Assembly: GCA_937973965.1 (NCBI GenBank)
Contig: CALJJQ010000006.1
Coordinates: forward strand, 37,489 to 101,488
Source: an uncultured Calothrix sp.
Lineage (GTDB): Bacteria > Cyanobacteriota > Cyanobacteriia > Cyanobacteriales > Nostocaceae
Direction of reading: 5' to 3'
Length of the DNA stretch: 64,000 nucleotides
The position numbers and the translations under genes are program-made. This document shows, one piece after another, positions 1 through 8,973 of this stretch. How positions within the stretch are numbered: position 1 is the first letter of the stretch; each line of letters begins with the position of its first letter. The notes under the pieces were generated by a model. That model was given only the letters and a program-made list of their open reading frames with translations, was not told the DNA's origin and did not search any database.

Positions 1-259
1 CATCTAGGGCTAATGCCTTAGGGTCTGTTCCTTGGCGAACAGCATCAATTTCGTCTATGGGGATGATTTTATACTTTTTCCTTTCCGCTTCAACAGTTAG
101 GTTGGTACGGGGATTGCTAACGGGAAAAAATTGGTTTTGATTAGGGTGTTTAGTAGCCACGGAAGTGGATTGTTCACGTTGCCAAATATAAATTGCGGTT
201 GCCACCGTAGCCAAGGTGGTGAGTATTAAACAGAAAAGTAATTTGAACTTTGCCGACAT
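1..259 (-). CDS. Partial membrane-anchored protein (N-terminus only), unknown function
   Basis: An ATG at 257-259 on the minus strand opens a frame that runs off the left edge, giving about 86 residues. It begins MSAKFKLLFC and has one hydrophobic stretch at about residues 6-24 that would act as a signal peptide or membrane anchor. The rest is polar (NQNQFFPVSNPRTNLT, then KIIPIDEIDAVRQGTDP). I do not recognise a family. The body of the protein lies outside the window, so no function can be given. An exported or inner-membrane-anchored protein is the simplest inference. Confidence 0.6.
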   Translation of the reverse strand, partial: MSAKFKLLFCLILTTLATVATAIYIWQREQSTSVATKHPNQNQFFPVSNPRTNLTVEAERKKYKIIPIDEIDAVRQGTDPKALALD

Positions 260-960
260 AATAAAAAACGTTGGAAAGGACGTTTATGAATGGTTATGGG
301 CAATTAAGATTGAATTTTTCGACTAGATGTTCTCAATCCTCTCATCCTGGATGTACTCAGCTTTTTTTTATTCACTTACCAGAAATGTAGATAATGTCTG
401 TCAATATCAAAACCGTGAATATATCATGATTAAAGCCTCAAAGGTTGACAGAACTTGAGTTTGCACTTTGACAAGCTTAGTTTCCGTCCCGGGTCGAATA
501 CTGGTTGCTTGACCATCCTTCGACAGGTTAAATACAAGATATTCACTACAATTAGGTTGACAAACTACTGGGACTTACCACTGACGAGGTGGAAATCGGG
601 TTTTGCGATCGCTTCCCGATACTGGGTAAACGCGAAGCTCAGGGGTAAAGCCACATCGCGATTTTCCGAAGTTACTGATGCTCCTATCTGTGTCCTAATC
701 CCAACACAAATAGATTCACCAGAGTCCTGTTGAAAACAATCTCCTAGTGATCAATATCAGTCTTAAGCCAAGACTTTCAGACACTTTTCCTCACACACAC
801 TGAGTATAGATCCTTATTGTCCAAGTCGTCATGGGCAATACATACTAATAGACATTTTGGGCGTAAAATAGTTCCTCCCGTTAGCAAAAGCAAGCTACAA
901 TTCGATTTGGCATCACTCTGCCGTAGTCCATCAAATTATCGATTCAATAAACTGCCAATT
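260..960. other. Intergenic region between divergent genes
   Basis: About 700 bases separate the partial minus-strand gene from pdhC. A 92-codon frame at 455-733 starts with TTG, shows no recognisable protein and looks accidental. The frame of pdhC stays open upstream to a TTG at 817, but family alignment by eye favours the ATG at 961. Promoters for both genes are presumably here; I could not identify them. Confidence 0.5.
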
Positions 961-2244
961 ATGAGCATTAACGAAGTATTCATGCCCGCACTGAGTTCCA
1001 CCATGACGGAGGGGAAAATTGTCCAGTGGCTCAAATCACCAGGGGATAAGGTGGAAAAGGGCGAAACAGTGGTGGTTGTGGAGTCTGATAAGGCCGATAT
1101 GGATGTGGAATCCTTCTATGAGGGGTATTTGGCTCATATTATAGTGCCTGCGGGTGAGATGGCTCCTGTCGGTGCAGCGATCGCTCTCTTAGCGGAGACG
1201 GAAGCGGAAATTGAAAATGCGATCGCTCAAGCTCAAAGTTTGGCAAGTACAACCTCGACCTCAGTACCTGCATCCAGTCAGGAGGTGACACCTGAACCCG
1301 TATCCACATCTGTCTCAACTTCTGTCAATGGTGCAACTCAGCGTAGTGGTCGGACTGTGGCTTCTCCCCGCGCTCGTAAATTAGCCAAGGAGTTAAAGGT
1401 TGATTTAAACAGTTTGATTGGTAGTGGTCCCTATGGCAGAATTGTGGCGGAAGATGTGGAAGCCGCAGTCGGAAAGGTAAGTACACCGACAACTGGAACG
1501 ACTCCGGTTGTACCTGTCACACCCACTGTACCGAAAACTACACCTACTCCCACACCCGTAGCTGTTACTCCCGGAACCACCACCCCATTTACAACCCTAC
1601 AAAATGCCGTGATTCGGGGAATGAATGCCAGTTTAAGTGTCCCCGTGTTCCGAGTTGCTTACACCATCACCACCGATGGTTTGGATCAACTTTATAAACA
1701 ACTGAAATCTAAGGGTGTCACCATGACCGCTTTGATTGCCAAAGCGGTAGCGGTAACTTTACAAAAACACCCCCTATTGAATGCAAGTTATTCTGACCAA
1801 GGTATTGTGTATCCGTCAGCCATTAACATTGCTGTAGCGGTGGCAATGGATGATGGTGGGTTAATTACCCCGGTGTTGAAAAATGCCGATCAAATCGATA
1901 TTTATAGCCTATCGCGGGAATGGAAGTCTTTAGTGGAAAGAGCCAGAGCAAAACAACTGCAACCGGATGAGTATTCCACAGGAACGTTTACAGTGTCGAA
2001 TTTAGGTATGTTCGGTGTGGATTCCTTTGATGCAATTTTACCACCCGGTCAAGGCTCTATTTTAGCGATTGGTGCATCCCGTCCCCTGGTGGTTGCTACT
2101 AGTGATGGGATGTTCGGTGTGAAGCAGCAAATGCAGGTAAATATTACTTGCGACCACCGTATTATCTATGGCGCTCATGCGGCTGCCTTTTTACAGGATT
2201 TGGCAAAATTAATCGAAACGAATGCCCAATCTTTGACAATGTAG
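961..2244 (+). CDS. pdhC: Dihydrolipoamide acetyltransferase, E2 of pyruvate dehydrogenase
   Basis: E2 core of the pyruvate dehydrogenase complex, which transfers acetyl groups from a lipoyl arm to CoA. Residues 1-78 form one lipoyl domain, with the lipoylated lysine expected at K44 in ESDKADMDVES. After a Ser/Thr/Pro linker comes an E3/E1-binding domain at about 133-168 (ASPRARKLAKEL, GSGPYGRIVAEDV). A second Pro/Thr-rich linker leads to the catalytic domain at about 211-427, ending in the active-site segment DHRIIYGAHAAAF. Cyanobacterial E2s carry a Y in place of the usual D in DHRxxDG. The frame remains open upstream to 817, but homologues start MSI-EVFMPALSSTMTEGK, so the ATG at 961 (427 aa) is chosen. 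It stands alone, as cyanobacterial PDH genes are often scattered. Confidence 0.93.
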   Translation: MSINEVFMPALSSTMTEGKIVQWLKSPGDKVEKGETVVVVESDKADMDVESFYEGYLAHIIVPAGEMAPVGAAIALLAETEAEIENAIAQAQSLASTTSTSVPASSQEVTPEPVSTSVSTSVNGATQRSGRTVASPRARKLAKELKVDLNSLIGSGPYGRIVAEDVEAAVGKVSTPTTGTTPVVPVTPTVPKTTPTPTPVAVTPGTTTPFTTLQNAVIRGMNASLSVPVFRVAYTITTDGLDQLYKQLKSKGVTMTALIAKAVAVTLQKHPLLNASYSDQGIVYPSAINIAVAVAMDDGGLITPVLKNADQIDIYSLSREWKSLVERARAKQLQPDEYSTGTFTVSNLGMFGVDSFDAILPPGQGSILAIGASRPLVVATSDGMFGVKQQMQVNITCDHRIIYGAHAAAFLQDLAKLIETNAQSLTM

Positions 2245-2254
2245 GGTTGACAAT

Positions 2255-2288
2255 GTAGGGATGGACGACCCGACGGGTCGTCTCTACC
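2255..2288. repeat. Hairpin repeat, GACGACCC/GGGTCGTC
   Basis: Just after pdhC the sequence GGACGACCCGACGGGTCGTC forms a near-perfect palindrome followed by CTCTACCC. The same kind of hairpin, ending in CGTCTCTAC or CGTCCCTAC, recurs many times in the window (for example near 3907, 16750, 41053, 52690, 53056 and 56954). It may serve as a terminator for pdhC, but its wide distribution marks it as a dispersed repeat. Confidence 0.7.
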
Positions 2289-2388
2289 CAAATATTGATC
2301 AACAGTTTCCCATTTACCGAGGCTGTGATGTATGATTGGGCATTAATCACAATCAACATACTCACAAACTTGTAGATATCGGTGCATT

Positions 2389-3504
2389 ATGACTTGGTGG
2401 CAACGATTCAAAAAAAACCCATTGGCCAAATTAGGGGCGATGATTCTGCTGATTTTCTATTTAACCGCGATCGCAGCTGATTTTGTTGCCCCCTATGACC
2501 CCTATGTTTCCCAGGTCAATGGTTCGTTGTTACCTCCAACACAAATACATTGGTTTAACGAATCGGGACAGTTAACCGCGCCCTTTGTTTATCCTACCAC
2601 CCAAGGTAAAACAGATTTGGAAACGGGCGATCGCCAGATGATTGTGGACAAAACTAAACCTTCACCAATTCGTTTGTTTACCTCTGGACATCAGTATAAT
2701 TTGTTTCGTCTCAGTTTACCTTTACCACCAAAATGGGAGGAGGTGGAGGTATTTTCCGGTATTCCCATGACTCTACATTTATTTGGTGCTGATGGAGAGG
2801 GGAAAATTAATCTCCTGGGTACGGATGACCAAGGACGTGACCAATTTAGCCGTTTACTACATGGGGCACGGATTAGTTTATTTATTGGTATTGTCGGTGT
2901 GGCGATTTCTTTCCCCATTGGTCTGTTTATTGGCGGTATCTCCGGTTATTTTGCTGGGTGGACAGATAGCATCATTATGCGTCTGGTGGAAGTGATTATG
3001 ACAATTCCCAGTATTTACTTGTTAATCGCCTTGGCAGCCGTTTTACCAGCAAATTTAACCAGTGCCCAGCGTTTTCTCCTGATTATTGTCATTACTTCCC
3101 TGATTCGCTGGGCTGGATTGGCTAGGGTAATTCGCGGACAGGTCTTGTCAATTAAGGAACGGGAATACATCCAAGCCGCGCGAGCAATGGGTGGTAATTC
3201 TTTTTACATTATTCTCCGCCATGTTTTGCCACAAACGGCAACCTATATTATCATTGCTGCGACCCTCTCCATTCCCGGATTTATCGAAGCAGAAGCGGTT
3301 TTAAGTTTGATTGGCTTGGGTATTCAACAACCTGATCCTTCCTGGGGAAATATGTTATCCCTCGCGAGTAATGCATCGATTTTGGTTTTACAACCTTGGT
3401 TAATTTGGCCACCAGCAATTTTAATTATTGTCACCGTACTGGCATTTAATATTCTGGGGGATGGTTTACGTGACGCTCTTGACCCTCGTAGTGTTCAACG
3501 GTAA
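2389..3504 (+). CDS. ABC transporter permease, DppC/OppC (peptide/nickel) type
   Basis: Inner-membrane permease of a peptide-type ABC importer, 371 aa. An N-terminal membrane helix (about residues 15-33) is followed by a long periplasmic segment and then the binding-protein-dependent transport domain with about five helices from residue 160 onward. The cytoplasmic EAA loop that contacts the ATPase is visible as EYIQAARAMGGNSFYIILRH. The sequence LGTDDQGRDQFSRLLHGARISL is typical of DppC/OppC proteins. No partner permease, ATPase or binding protein lies beside it, so the other subunits must be elsewhere. Substrate cannot be inferred. Start ATG at 2389; only 145 bases separate it from pdhC. Confidence 0.87.
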   Translation: MTWWQRFKKNPLAKLGAMILLIFYLTAIAADFVAPYDPYVSQVNGSLLPPTQIHWFNESGQLTAPFVYPTTQGKTDLETGDRQMIVDKTKPSPIRLFTSGHQYNLFRLSLPLPPKWEEVEVFSGIPMTLHLFGADGEGKINLLGTDDQGRDQFSRLLHGARISLFIGIVGVAISFPIGLFIGGISGYFAGWTDSIIMRLVEVIMTIPSIYLLIALAAVLPANLTSAQRFLLIIVITSLIRWAGLARVIRGQVLSIKEREYIQAARAMGGNSFYIILRHVLPQTATYIIIAATLSIPGFIEAEAVLSLIGLGIQQPDPSWGNMLSLASNASILVLQPWLIWPPAILIIVTVLAFNILGDGLRDALDPRSVQR

Positions 3505-3564
3505 ATCACTGAAAATTTCATCACATTTTTACAGCTTTGTCATACATGCTTCATACAGAATCAG

Positions 3565-3570
3565 TATAAT
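3565..3570 (+). promoter_or_regulatory. Candidate -10 box of the Yfr1 sRNA
   Basis: TATAAT at 3565-3570 sits about seven bases before the expected 5' end of the Yfr1-like RNA. No -35 hexamer at ideal spacing is obvious; TTGTCA at 3537-3542 is 22 bases upstream, which is long. Confidence 0.55.
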
Positions 3571-3576
3571 TGACTA

Positions 3577-3649
3577 TAAGCAAACATGCAGTTTGCTCCT
3601 CACACCATACCAAGCTCTCTTGTTGTCGGATACAAGGGAGCTTTTTTAT
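3577..3649 (+). ncRNA. yfr1: Yfr1-like small regulatory RNA
   Basis: Yfr1 is a cyanobacterial trans-acting sRNA of about 65 nt made of two stem-loops flanking an unpaired, ultraconserved ACUCCUCACAC motif; it represses outer-membrane-protein mRNAs. Here a perfect 7-bp stem AGCAAAC/GTTTGCT (3579-3585 with 3591-3597) is followed by CTCCTCACAC (3596-3605), 10 of 11 bases matching the known core. A strong terminator hairpin follows: AAGCTCTCTTGT/ACAAGGGAGCTT (3612-3623 with 3632-3643), then a T run. A TATAAT box lies at the right distance upstream. Order, spacing and size all fit Yfr1. It is independent of the permease gene before it. Confidence 0.82.
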
Positions 3650-3981
3650 TGGTTTTATTGGTTGTGAAGACGACATTATTGTTTTTCTCAAAAAATTATG
3701 ATCGATGGCGATCAAGTTAGTTCAATCAATTCAGCTGAAACTCACATAAATTGTATAGTGTATAACTACTTGATTGACCTATTGATGAATAACGGTTGAT
3801 AGTTAACAGTTATACGCAAGCAAAGTTAAGGATAATTTTAGCGAGTACTCATATCGCTTGGACACAATCAAACAATAAAGTAGTTCATATATACTTAGCC
3901 GACAAATGCGACATATCGCGTCTCTCCCCACTCCCTCTGCATCAAGCGAGTAAATAAAAATCAAAGTTACTAAACTTACTT

Positions 3982-4371
3982 ATGAATAGAAATCTCCAAA
4001 ACATGCTGATGGTAGTTGTTTTTGTGTTTGCGATCGCATTTTTTGCACCAATCACAGAATTCCCATCAGCCAAAGCGATCGCGTTTACACAACCAATCGA
4101 TAGCCTTGTTCACAGCAATCAAGATCGATTAACTCCCCTAGCACGTCAAGAGTTACAAGCGGTTCGTCAACGCCGTAACCGCGATATAATTGAGGTTCTT
4201 GACCAAAGCCAAAGAGCGGAACTCGATTACTACGTGCGTTCGGGAGAAAAAATAGAATCTGCGGTGACAAAGTTGAGTTTAGACCGGGATCAATGGGATA
4301 CAATTCAAGCTATTGTTGAACTAAGTCGATTAAAAACGAAGGCAATACTCGCTCGACATGGGATGCTTTGA
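3982..4371 (+). CDS. Small exported protein of unknown function
   Basis: 129 aa. Residues 9-32 form a hydrophobic signal peptide (MLMVVVFVFAIAFFAPI) with a likely cleavage after SAKA. The mature part is helical and highly charged, with RQELQAVRQRRNRDIIEVLD and a C-terminal LSRLKTKAILARHGML. No cysteines or catalytic motif are visible, and I do not recognise a family. It has its own ATG and stands alone between the Yfr1 locus and the converging NADH dehydrogenase gene. HIP1-type sites occur within the signal-peptide coding part, suggesting long residence in this genome. A periplasmic or thylakoid-lumen location is inferred. Confidence 0.65.
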   Translation: MNRNLQNMLMVVVFVFAIAFFAPITEFPSAKAIAFTQPIDSLVHSNQDRLTPLARQELQAVRQRRNRDIIEVLDQSQRAELDYYVRSGEKIESAVTKLSLDRDQWDTIQAIVELSRLKTKAILARHGML

Positions 4372-4494
4372 TTTCGGAGACAGGATACTCTGTAAACAAA
4401 AATCCAAAATTTAAAGTCCCAAATCTCAAATCGAATAATTTTTCCAGTCAACGGTTAACTGTTAACCGTTAACTGATGACTAAATTACCAATTT

Positions 4495-5859
4495 TCAAAC
4501 ATTTAACGGAGTGCGATTATCTACTGGTTGATAATATTCCACTGATTGATTCACAGGATTTTTCACCCCTACATCCATTCCCGTAATCAATCTTGCTCCC
4601 CGTCTACGGGTGAAGTAGTTCCACAACCATTGCAGCATCACAACTAGTTTATTCTCAAATCCTATCAGGAAATAGATATGGACGAATAACCAAAATAACC
4701 AAGCTACAGCACCCGTCAGTTTCGCAAAGCCTAAATCCACCACTGCTGCATGTTGACCAATCACAGCCAAACTACCATAATCCCGATATTTAAACTGGGG
4801 TAAAGGTTTATGATTCAATTTCGCTTTGATTAAGGATGCCACAAATTGCCCTTCCTGCATCGCTACGGGTGCAACACCTGGTAACGGTTTCCCTGTTTGA
4901 TGGGCATAATGGGCCAAATCTCCAATTACAAATAAATTGGGATAGCCAGGAATACTTAAATCTGCTTCCACAACCACCCGTCCTGCGCGATCGCATTCTG
5001 CTGGGGTGCGTTCGCAAATAATTTTTCCTAAAGGAGAAGCTTTCACCCCTGCTGCCCATAATACCGTTTTGGCATGGATGGTTTCCGTTTCTTCCCCAGA
5101 TTTGATCGTGACGATATCATTGTCAATATTTGTCACCAACGTATTTGTCCGGACTGTGACACCTAATTTTGTTAATGCTGCTTCCGCTTCCTGGGATAAC
5201 TGGGGTGCAAAGGGTGGTAATACCCGATCCAACCCTTCCAATAATAAAACCTGTGCTTCCCCAGTATCAATATTCCGAAAATCCTTCCTCATCGTCTGGT
5301 AAGCAATTTCCGCGATCGCACCTGCTAATTCGACTCCGGTTGGTCCCCCACCCACAATCACAAAAGTTAATAAAGCTTGACGTTTTGCTGGATCAGTCTC
5401 CTTTTCTGCGGCTTCAAAGGCAGAAAAAATTTGTCTTCGCATGGCGATCGCATCTTCAACCGTCTTTAAACCCGGTGCAGATTTTTCCCACTCATCCTGA
5501 CCAAAATAGGAATGCTTCGCTCCTGTCGCCAAAATTAGGGTATCGTAGGCAATTACCTCTTCCCCCATAAACACCTTTTGACCATCCGGATCAATATCAC
5601 TCACCTCTCCTAAAAACACCCGCGTATTTTGACTTTCACTCAAAACCGACCGCAAAGGAGAAGATATATCCGCAGGTGAAACCGTTCCCGTCGCTACTTG
5701 ATACAACAAAGGTTGAAACAAGTGAAAATTACGCTTATCAATCAGGGTGACACTGACATTCTTGACTTTACCTAATGCCTTTGCTGCATACAACCCACCA
5801 AACCCACCCCCAACAATCACAACCTGATGGGGTGGCTGACACTTAACTCCATTTACCAT
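4495..5859 (-). CDS. Type II NAD(P)H dehydrogenase (NDH-2)
   Basis: Single-subunit, non-proton-pumping flavoenzyme that passes electrons from NAD(P)H to quinone at the membrane. 454 aa. The FAD-binding Rossmann motif is at about residues 12-30 (VVIVGGGFGGLYAAKAL). The NAD(P)-binding motif is in the middle (FVIVGGGPTGVELAGAIAE). The second FAD motif is NLFVIGDLAHY, and AVAMQEGQFVA is near the quinone site. The C-terminal WLFWLFVHIYFLIGFENKLVVM stretch is the usual membrane-association region. It starts at an ATG (MVNGVKCQPPHQ) and is transcribed alone. In cyanobacteria several NDH-2 paralogues exist and are thought to sense or adjust redox balance; which one this is cannot be decided here. Confidence 0.92.
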   Translation of the reverse strand: MVNGVKCQPPHQVVIVGGGFGGLYAAKALGKVKNVSVTLIDKRNFHLFQPLLYQVATGTVSPADISSPLRSVLSESQNTRVFLGEVSDIDPDGQKVFMGEEVIAYDTLILATGAKHSYFGQDEWEKSAPGLKTVEDAIAMRRQIFSAFEAAEKETDPAKRQALLTFVIVGGGPTGVELAGAIAEIAYQTMRKDFRNIDTGEAQVLLLEGLDRVLPPFAPQLSQEAEAALTKLGVTVRTNTLVTNIDNDIVTIKSGEETETIHAKTVLWAAGVKASPLGKIICERTPAECDRAGRVVVEADLSIPGYPNLFVIGDLAHYAHQTGKPLPGVAPVAMQEGQFVASLIKAKLNHKPLPQFKYRDYGSLAVIGQHAAVVDLGFAKLTGAVAWLFWLFVHIYFLIGFENKLVVMLQWLWNYFTRRRGARLITGMDVGVKNPVNQSVEYYQPVDNRTPLNV

Positions 5860-6052
5860 AAAAGGGACATCCTTTTGTTGACATATCTGTCACTATTCTT
5901 AACAAATATTTATCAAATCGTCGTAAGAGTTTTTGTTGAGTTTGCACATGTAAATTTTTTGTAAAGTTAGGAGCTTTACATTTAGATCTGTGAAAAAGCA
6001 AAATTCTTTCCTTCTCTACTACCCCTCTTGACCTTCACCCGTCATTTCTGGG

Positions 6053-6098
6053 TTGATCTCCTGTATCCTATATCCTGTATCCTGTATTCCCCAATCAA
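6053..6098. repeat. Short tandem repeat, TATCCTG/TATTCC type
   Basis: CTCCTGTATCCTATATCCTG is the start of a run of degenerate seven-base units immediately before the HIT gene start. The same unit appears near 17090, 18700, 23370, 28935 and 41120. It is one of the short tandemly repeated repetitive sequences typical of filamentous cyanobacteria. Confidence 0.7.
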
Positions 6099-6101
6099 TC
6101 C

Positions 6102-6458
6102 ATGACTAATCAAGACACCCAAGATACTATTTTTGGCAAAATCATCCGTCGCGAAATACCCGCAGATATTGTCTATGAGGACGACCAAACCTTGGCATTT
6201 CGCGATGTTAACCCCCAAGCACCCACCCATATCTTAGTTATTCCCAAAAAACCCATCCCCAAACTTGCCGATGCTCAAGCAGATGATACTCAATTATTAG
6301 GGCATTTGTTACAAACCGTGAGAAAAATCGCCGAGCAAGAACAACTTACCAATGGATATCGAGTTGTGATTAATACTGGTAACGATGGCGGTCAAACAGT
6401 TTACCATCTTCACATCCATCTTCTTGGTGGACGAGCTTTTGCATGGCCTCCCGGTTGA
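6102..6458 (+). CDS. HIT family (HinT-like) nucleotide-binding protein
   Basis: 118-aa histidine-triad protein, the usual length for HinT. HinT enzymes hydrolyse AMP-lysine and other nucleoside phosphoramidates in the cytosol. The triad is HLHIHLLGG, with histidines at 102, 104 and 106. The early [18 protein letters not shown] and the [12 protein letters not shown] strand are family hallmarks. The ATG at 6102 follows a short tandem repeat run and no clear Shine-Dalgarno is seen, but the [14 protein letters not shown] start matches the family. Monocistronic; neighbours do not inform its role. Confidence 0.93.
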   Translation: MTNQDTQDTIFGKIIRREIPADIVYEDDQTLAFRDVNPQAPTHILVIPKKPIPKLADAQADDTQLLGHLLQTVRKIAEQEQLTNGYRVVINTGNDGGQTVYHLHIHLLGGRAFAWPPG

Positions 6459-6700
6459 TTCTTGACTTGACAAGGAGTAGGCAAAACAACTTTCATCCCT
6501 TCTGACGTAAACCGACACGATGGCTACTCCCTACTCCCCACTCCCGATTTACAAGCAAGACAAGGCAAGATTCCACCATGTTAAGTTACCATCAAAGAGT
6601 AAGTGGTAATAACAGCAAGTAGTATTTGTACCTATGCACTTGTCACTGTTGTTGCTTATGGTTTATCCTCGAAACCAATGGTATCGCGATAGGTGGTGCT

Positions 6701-7084
6701 ATGCCCAACCGTGACTTTCCCGACAATGAAGACCGCAAATTAGAAAAAGCCCTGACGAACAAAATTATCGATAGATATTTCGGAAGTTCGGAAAGTTGGC
6801 TGCGGGCGATTTTGCGGATGTGTTACTTTTCCCTAGGATATGTTGATGGCCAATTGGTGTTTGTCGTCGAATGTCCGAATCAGGCTGTGGCTAAACGTCT
6901 AAGTCGCAAGACCTATCCATTTCGGGGAGTTGTATACTATTTGACAGATGACTTTAGTGCTGGAGGGCGATCGCTGTTTTGTTATTGGGATGAAAAACAG
7001 GCGATTTGGAATTGTTTTGACACCCGGACTAATTCCTGGCAATCCTTGAGCAGTCTCACCTCTACCACCGCAAACACGGAGTAG
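6701..7084 (+). CDS. Conserved-looking hypothetical protein
   Basis: 127 aa from the ATG at 6701. The frame is open to 6626, but that upstream part is cysteine-rich and non-protein-like. The protein is soluble and mixed alpha/beta, with KIIDRYFGSSESWLRAILRM near residues 21-40 and a beta-rich second half (LVFVVECPNQAVAKRL, GVVYYLTDDF, SLFCYWDEKQAIWNCFD). I do not recognise the family. No signal peptide or membrane segment is visible. Composition and codon use look native. Function unknown. Confidence 0.7.
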   Translation: MPNRDFPDNEDRKLEKALTNKIIDRYFGSSESWLRAILRMCYFSLGYVDGQLVFVVECPNQAVAKRLSRKTYPFRGVVYYLTDDFSAGGRSLFCYWDEKQAIWNCFDTRTNSWQSLSSLTSTTANTE

Positions 7085-7123
7085 ATGAATCAAGTATTGT
7101 CAAATCCAAAATCCAAAATCCTA

Positions 7124-7399
7124 TCAGCGTCTTCGGCAAACAATACCCCCCAGGAACGCACCGAAAATGATTCCCGTCCATAAACCCGTCGTACTACCTT
7201 GCCACATGGCTGCGGGAGTTGTGGTCATATGGCATAATTGCTGCCATCCCCAACCTTTGGTAGTACATTTTTGGTTGTGGAGATGGGTGCTGAGTTGTCC
7301 ACCGAAATAGGCAGATGACACACCAAAAACTAAAGCGATGGTAGTGCAGATGAAAGTGCCATAGGTGGGAGGCTTTGGGTTGCGCGTATCACGGGACAT
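7124..7399 (-). CDS. Small membrane protein, unknown function
   Basis: 91 aa with two predicted membrane helices: about residues 14-35 (GTFICTTIALVFGVSSAYFGG) and 68-88 (TGLWTGIIFGAFLGGIVC). The loop between them holds two cysteines and Trp-rich KGWGWQQLC. It ends in CRRR, so both ends are probably cytoplasmic. It lies 37 bases downstream of the YdcF-family gene on the same strand and may be co-transcribed with it. I do not recognise a named family. Confidence 0.65.
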   Translation of the reverse strand: MSRDTRNPKPPTYGTFICTTIALVFGVSSAYFGGQLSTHLHNQKCTTKGWGWQQLCHMTTTPAAMWQGSTTGLWTGIIFGAFLGGIVCRRR

Positions 7400-7436
7400 G
7401 GTTTTTTGGGGAATGTAGAATACAGGAGACAGAATA

Positions 7437-8228
7437 TTAAATCCATCCTCGCAGACGATAGATAACCATACCGATATATTCTTTCATAGCGTTGGTAAAC
7501 ATGTGAATATATTTAGCATCTGGTAACAAACTTAATATGGCAGCTTTGGGGGTAGCGGTTATTTCTGTGAGTTCGCTGTCGCTGACGAGGAAATCAGTAG
7601 GTGCAGGGATGACATCCATCCCTTGACGTTGGAAAATTAGGAAAGAACGGGGCATATGGGTGGCGGAAGTAATTAATAGCACCTTTTTGAGGTTTTCCCT
7701 TTCCAGGATGGGTTTGACAAATTTCGCATTTTCGTAGGTATTGAGGGAATTGGGTTCCAAAATCAAAGCACTGCGGGGGATACCAATAGAGGTCAAAATA
7801 GTAGCCATATCTTCCGCTTCCGCATTCCCGCTACCTGACCATTCCACCCTACCACCACTGAGAACGATTATAGGTGCTTTTTTTTGTCGATATAACTGGG
7901 CTGCATAAATGACGCGATCGCCTGCTTCACTCAGGTCAACACTGGGACGGGGAGGGGAGGGTGTACGGGTTGCACCACCAAGGACGACGATTGCGTCTGC
8001 GGTTGGTAATTCACCGACGGGGATATGTTGACTTTCAAGCGATCGCACTAAATAATTGGCAACGAAGGCATTACTACTAATAAGTAAAGTCCCCAGAGCC
8101 AAAGCCATGCAAATAGCAGCGATACGTGGACGTTTCCAGACTGTGGTCAATCCTACCACCAGCAGCATCGAACTTAAGCCGAGGGGGTAGATAAATAGGG
8201 GGAGTAATTTGGAAAGATAGAGGAACAT
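7437..8228 (-). CDS. YdcF/SanA family (DUF218) membrane protein
   Basis: 263 aa. Two N-terminal membrane helices (about 8-28 and 36-58) are followed by a DUF218 domain on the outer side. Domain marks are ADAIVVLGGATRTPSPP, RVIYAAQLYRQKKAPIIVLSGG and LITSATHMPRSFLIFQRQG. Related ElyC and SanA proteins affect envelope integrity and peptidoglycan precursors in enterobacteria; the biochemical reaction is not established. The gene starts with ATG immediately after the stop of the upstream membrane-protein gene (no gap), so the two are almost certainly translated from one mRNA. Confidence 0.85.
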   Translation of the reverse strand: MFLYLSKLLPLFIYPLGLSSMLLVVGLTTVWKRPRIAAICMALALGTLLISSNAFVANYLVRSLESQHIPVGELPTADAIVVLGGATRTPSPPRPSVDLSEAGDRVIYAAQLYRQKKAPIIVLSGGRVEWSGSGNAEAEDMATILTSIGIPRSALILEPNSLNTYENAKFVKPILERENLKKVLLITSATHMPRSFLIFQRQGMDVIPAPTDFLVSDSELTEITATPKAAILSLLPDAKYIHMFTNAMKEYIGMVIYRLRGWI

Positions 8229-8744
8229 TCATTCCCAGAATTTTAACCGATTAAAACCTTGATAACGAGGACGACGCGATCGCTGAATGGGACGACGGAA
8301 TCGACGTTGAGCAATGGTGGAGGAGGGGAAGGTCTGATCGGATTCAATTAATTCCTTGGGTAAATCAGTTTGACTGCTTTCTTTGCTTCCCCACCAAGCG
8401 ATAATTAATCCACCACCTAATCCTCCTAATCCCCCCAAGAGGATGCTCATGGGAGCTTGATAGCCCAAAATAGTAAATCCCACCAGGAAGAATAGCCAGT
8501 ACTTTAAACCAGCTTCTACACCGTCTGAAGATGCAACATTTTCCGGTTGGTTGGGACCAGTTTTATTGGCTTCGGTAATCCAGCCAACAATAAAACCAGC
8601 TAATATCCCGACAAATAGACTGACCTCTAATTTTTGCCCCATCATCAGCAAAATCAAGGTCAAGAAGATACCAAAAATCAACTGCACCGAAAAATTTGGT
8701 GGTACTTTCCAGAGGTTATTTCCGTTTTTATCGTCTGAAGCCAT
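8229..8744 (-). CDS. Membrane protein of unknown function
   Basis: 171 aa with four likely membrane helices in two hairpins: about 18-52 (FSVQLIFGIFLTLILLMM, VGILAGFIVGWIT) and 80-118 (YWLFFLVGFTILGY, ILLGGLGGLGGGLIIAW). The C-terminal third is soluble and strongly basic (RRFRRPIQRSRRPRYQG). Its stop codon is directly followed by the ATG of the YdcF-family gene, indicating an operon. The glycine-rich hairpins recall small cyanobacterial membrane proteins without assigned roles. I do not recognise a family. Confidence 0.7.
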   Translation of the reverse strand: MASDDKNGNNLWKVPPNFSVQLIFGIFLTLILLMMGQKLEVSLFVGILAGFIVGWITEANKTGPNQPENVASSDGVEAGLKYWLFFLVGFTILGYQAPMSILLGGLGGLGGGLIIAWWGSKESSQTDLPKELIESDQTFPSSTIAQRRFRRPIQRSRRPRYQGFNRLKFWE

Positions 8745-8973
8745 AAGTCTAGAGGTTGATTCGGTTAATTAAATAAGAGGATAATCCAAAATCCGTAGAC
8801 CCATAACCTGGGTTTCTTTCTCACAAGTCCCTCACTTTCAGGGAGTAGGGGTAGTGGGAAAATCAACTCGTTCATTCAACGCCTATAGGGATACGAATGA
8901 GAAATATGAAAATATAGTGTTTGGTCTACGATGATGCTGCACATATCCGTAAGCATAATCCAAAATTTCAAAT

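Noticed and set aside
455..733. 92-codon frame upstream of pdhC
   Set aside because: TTG start, no ribosome-binding site, composition unlike protein and no recognisable family.
817..960. N-terminal extension of pdhC
   Set aside because: The extension begins with TTG and is not lipoyl-domain sequence; family members begin at the ATG at 961.
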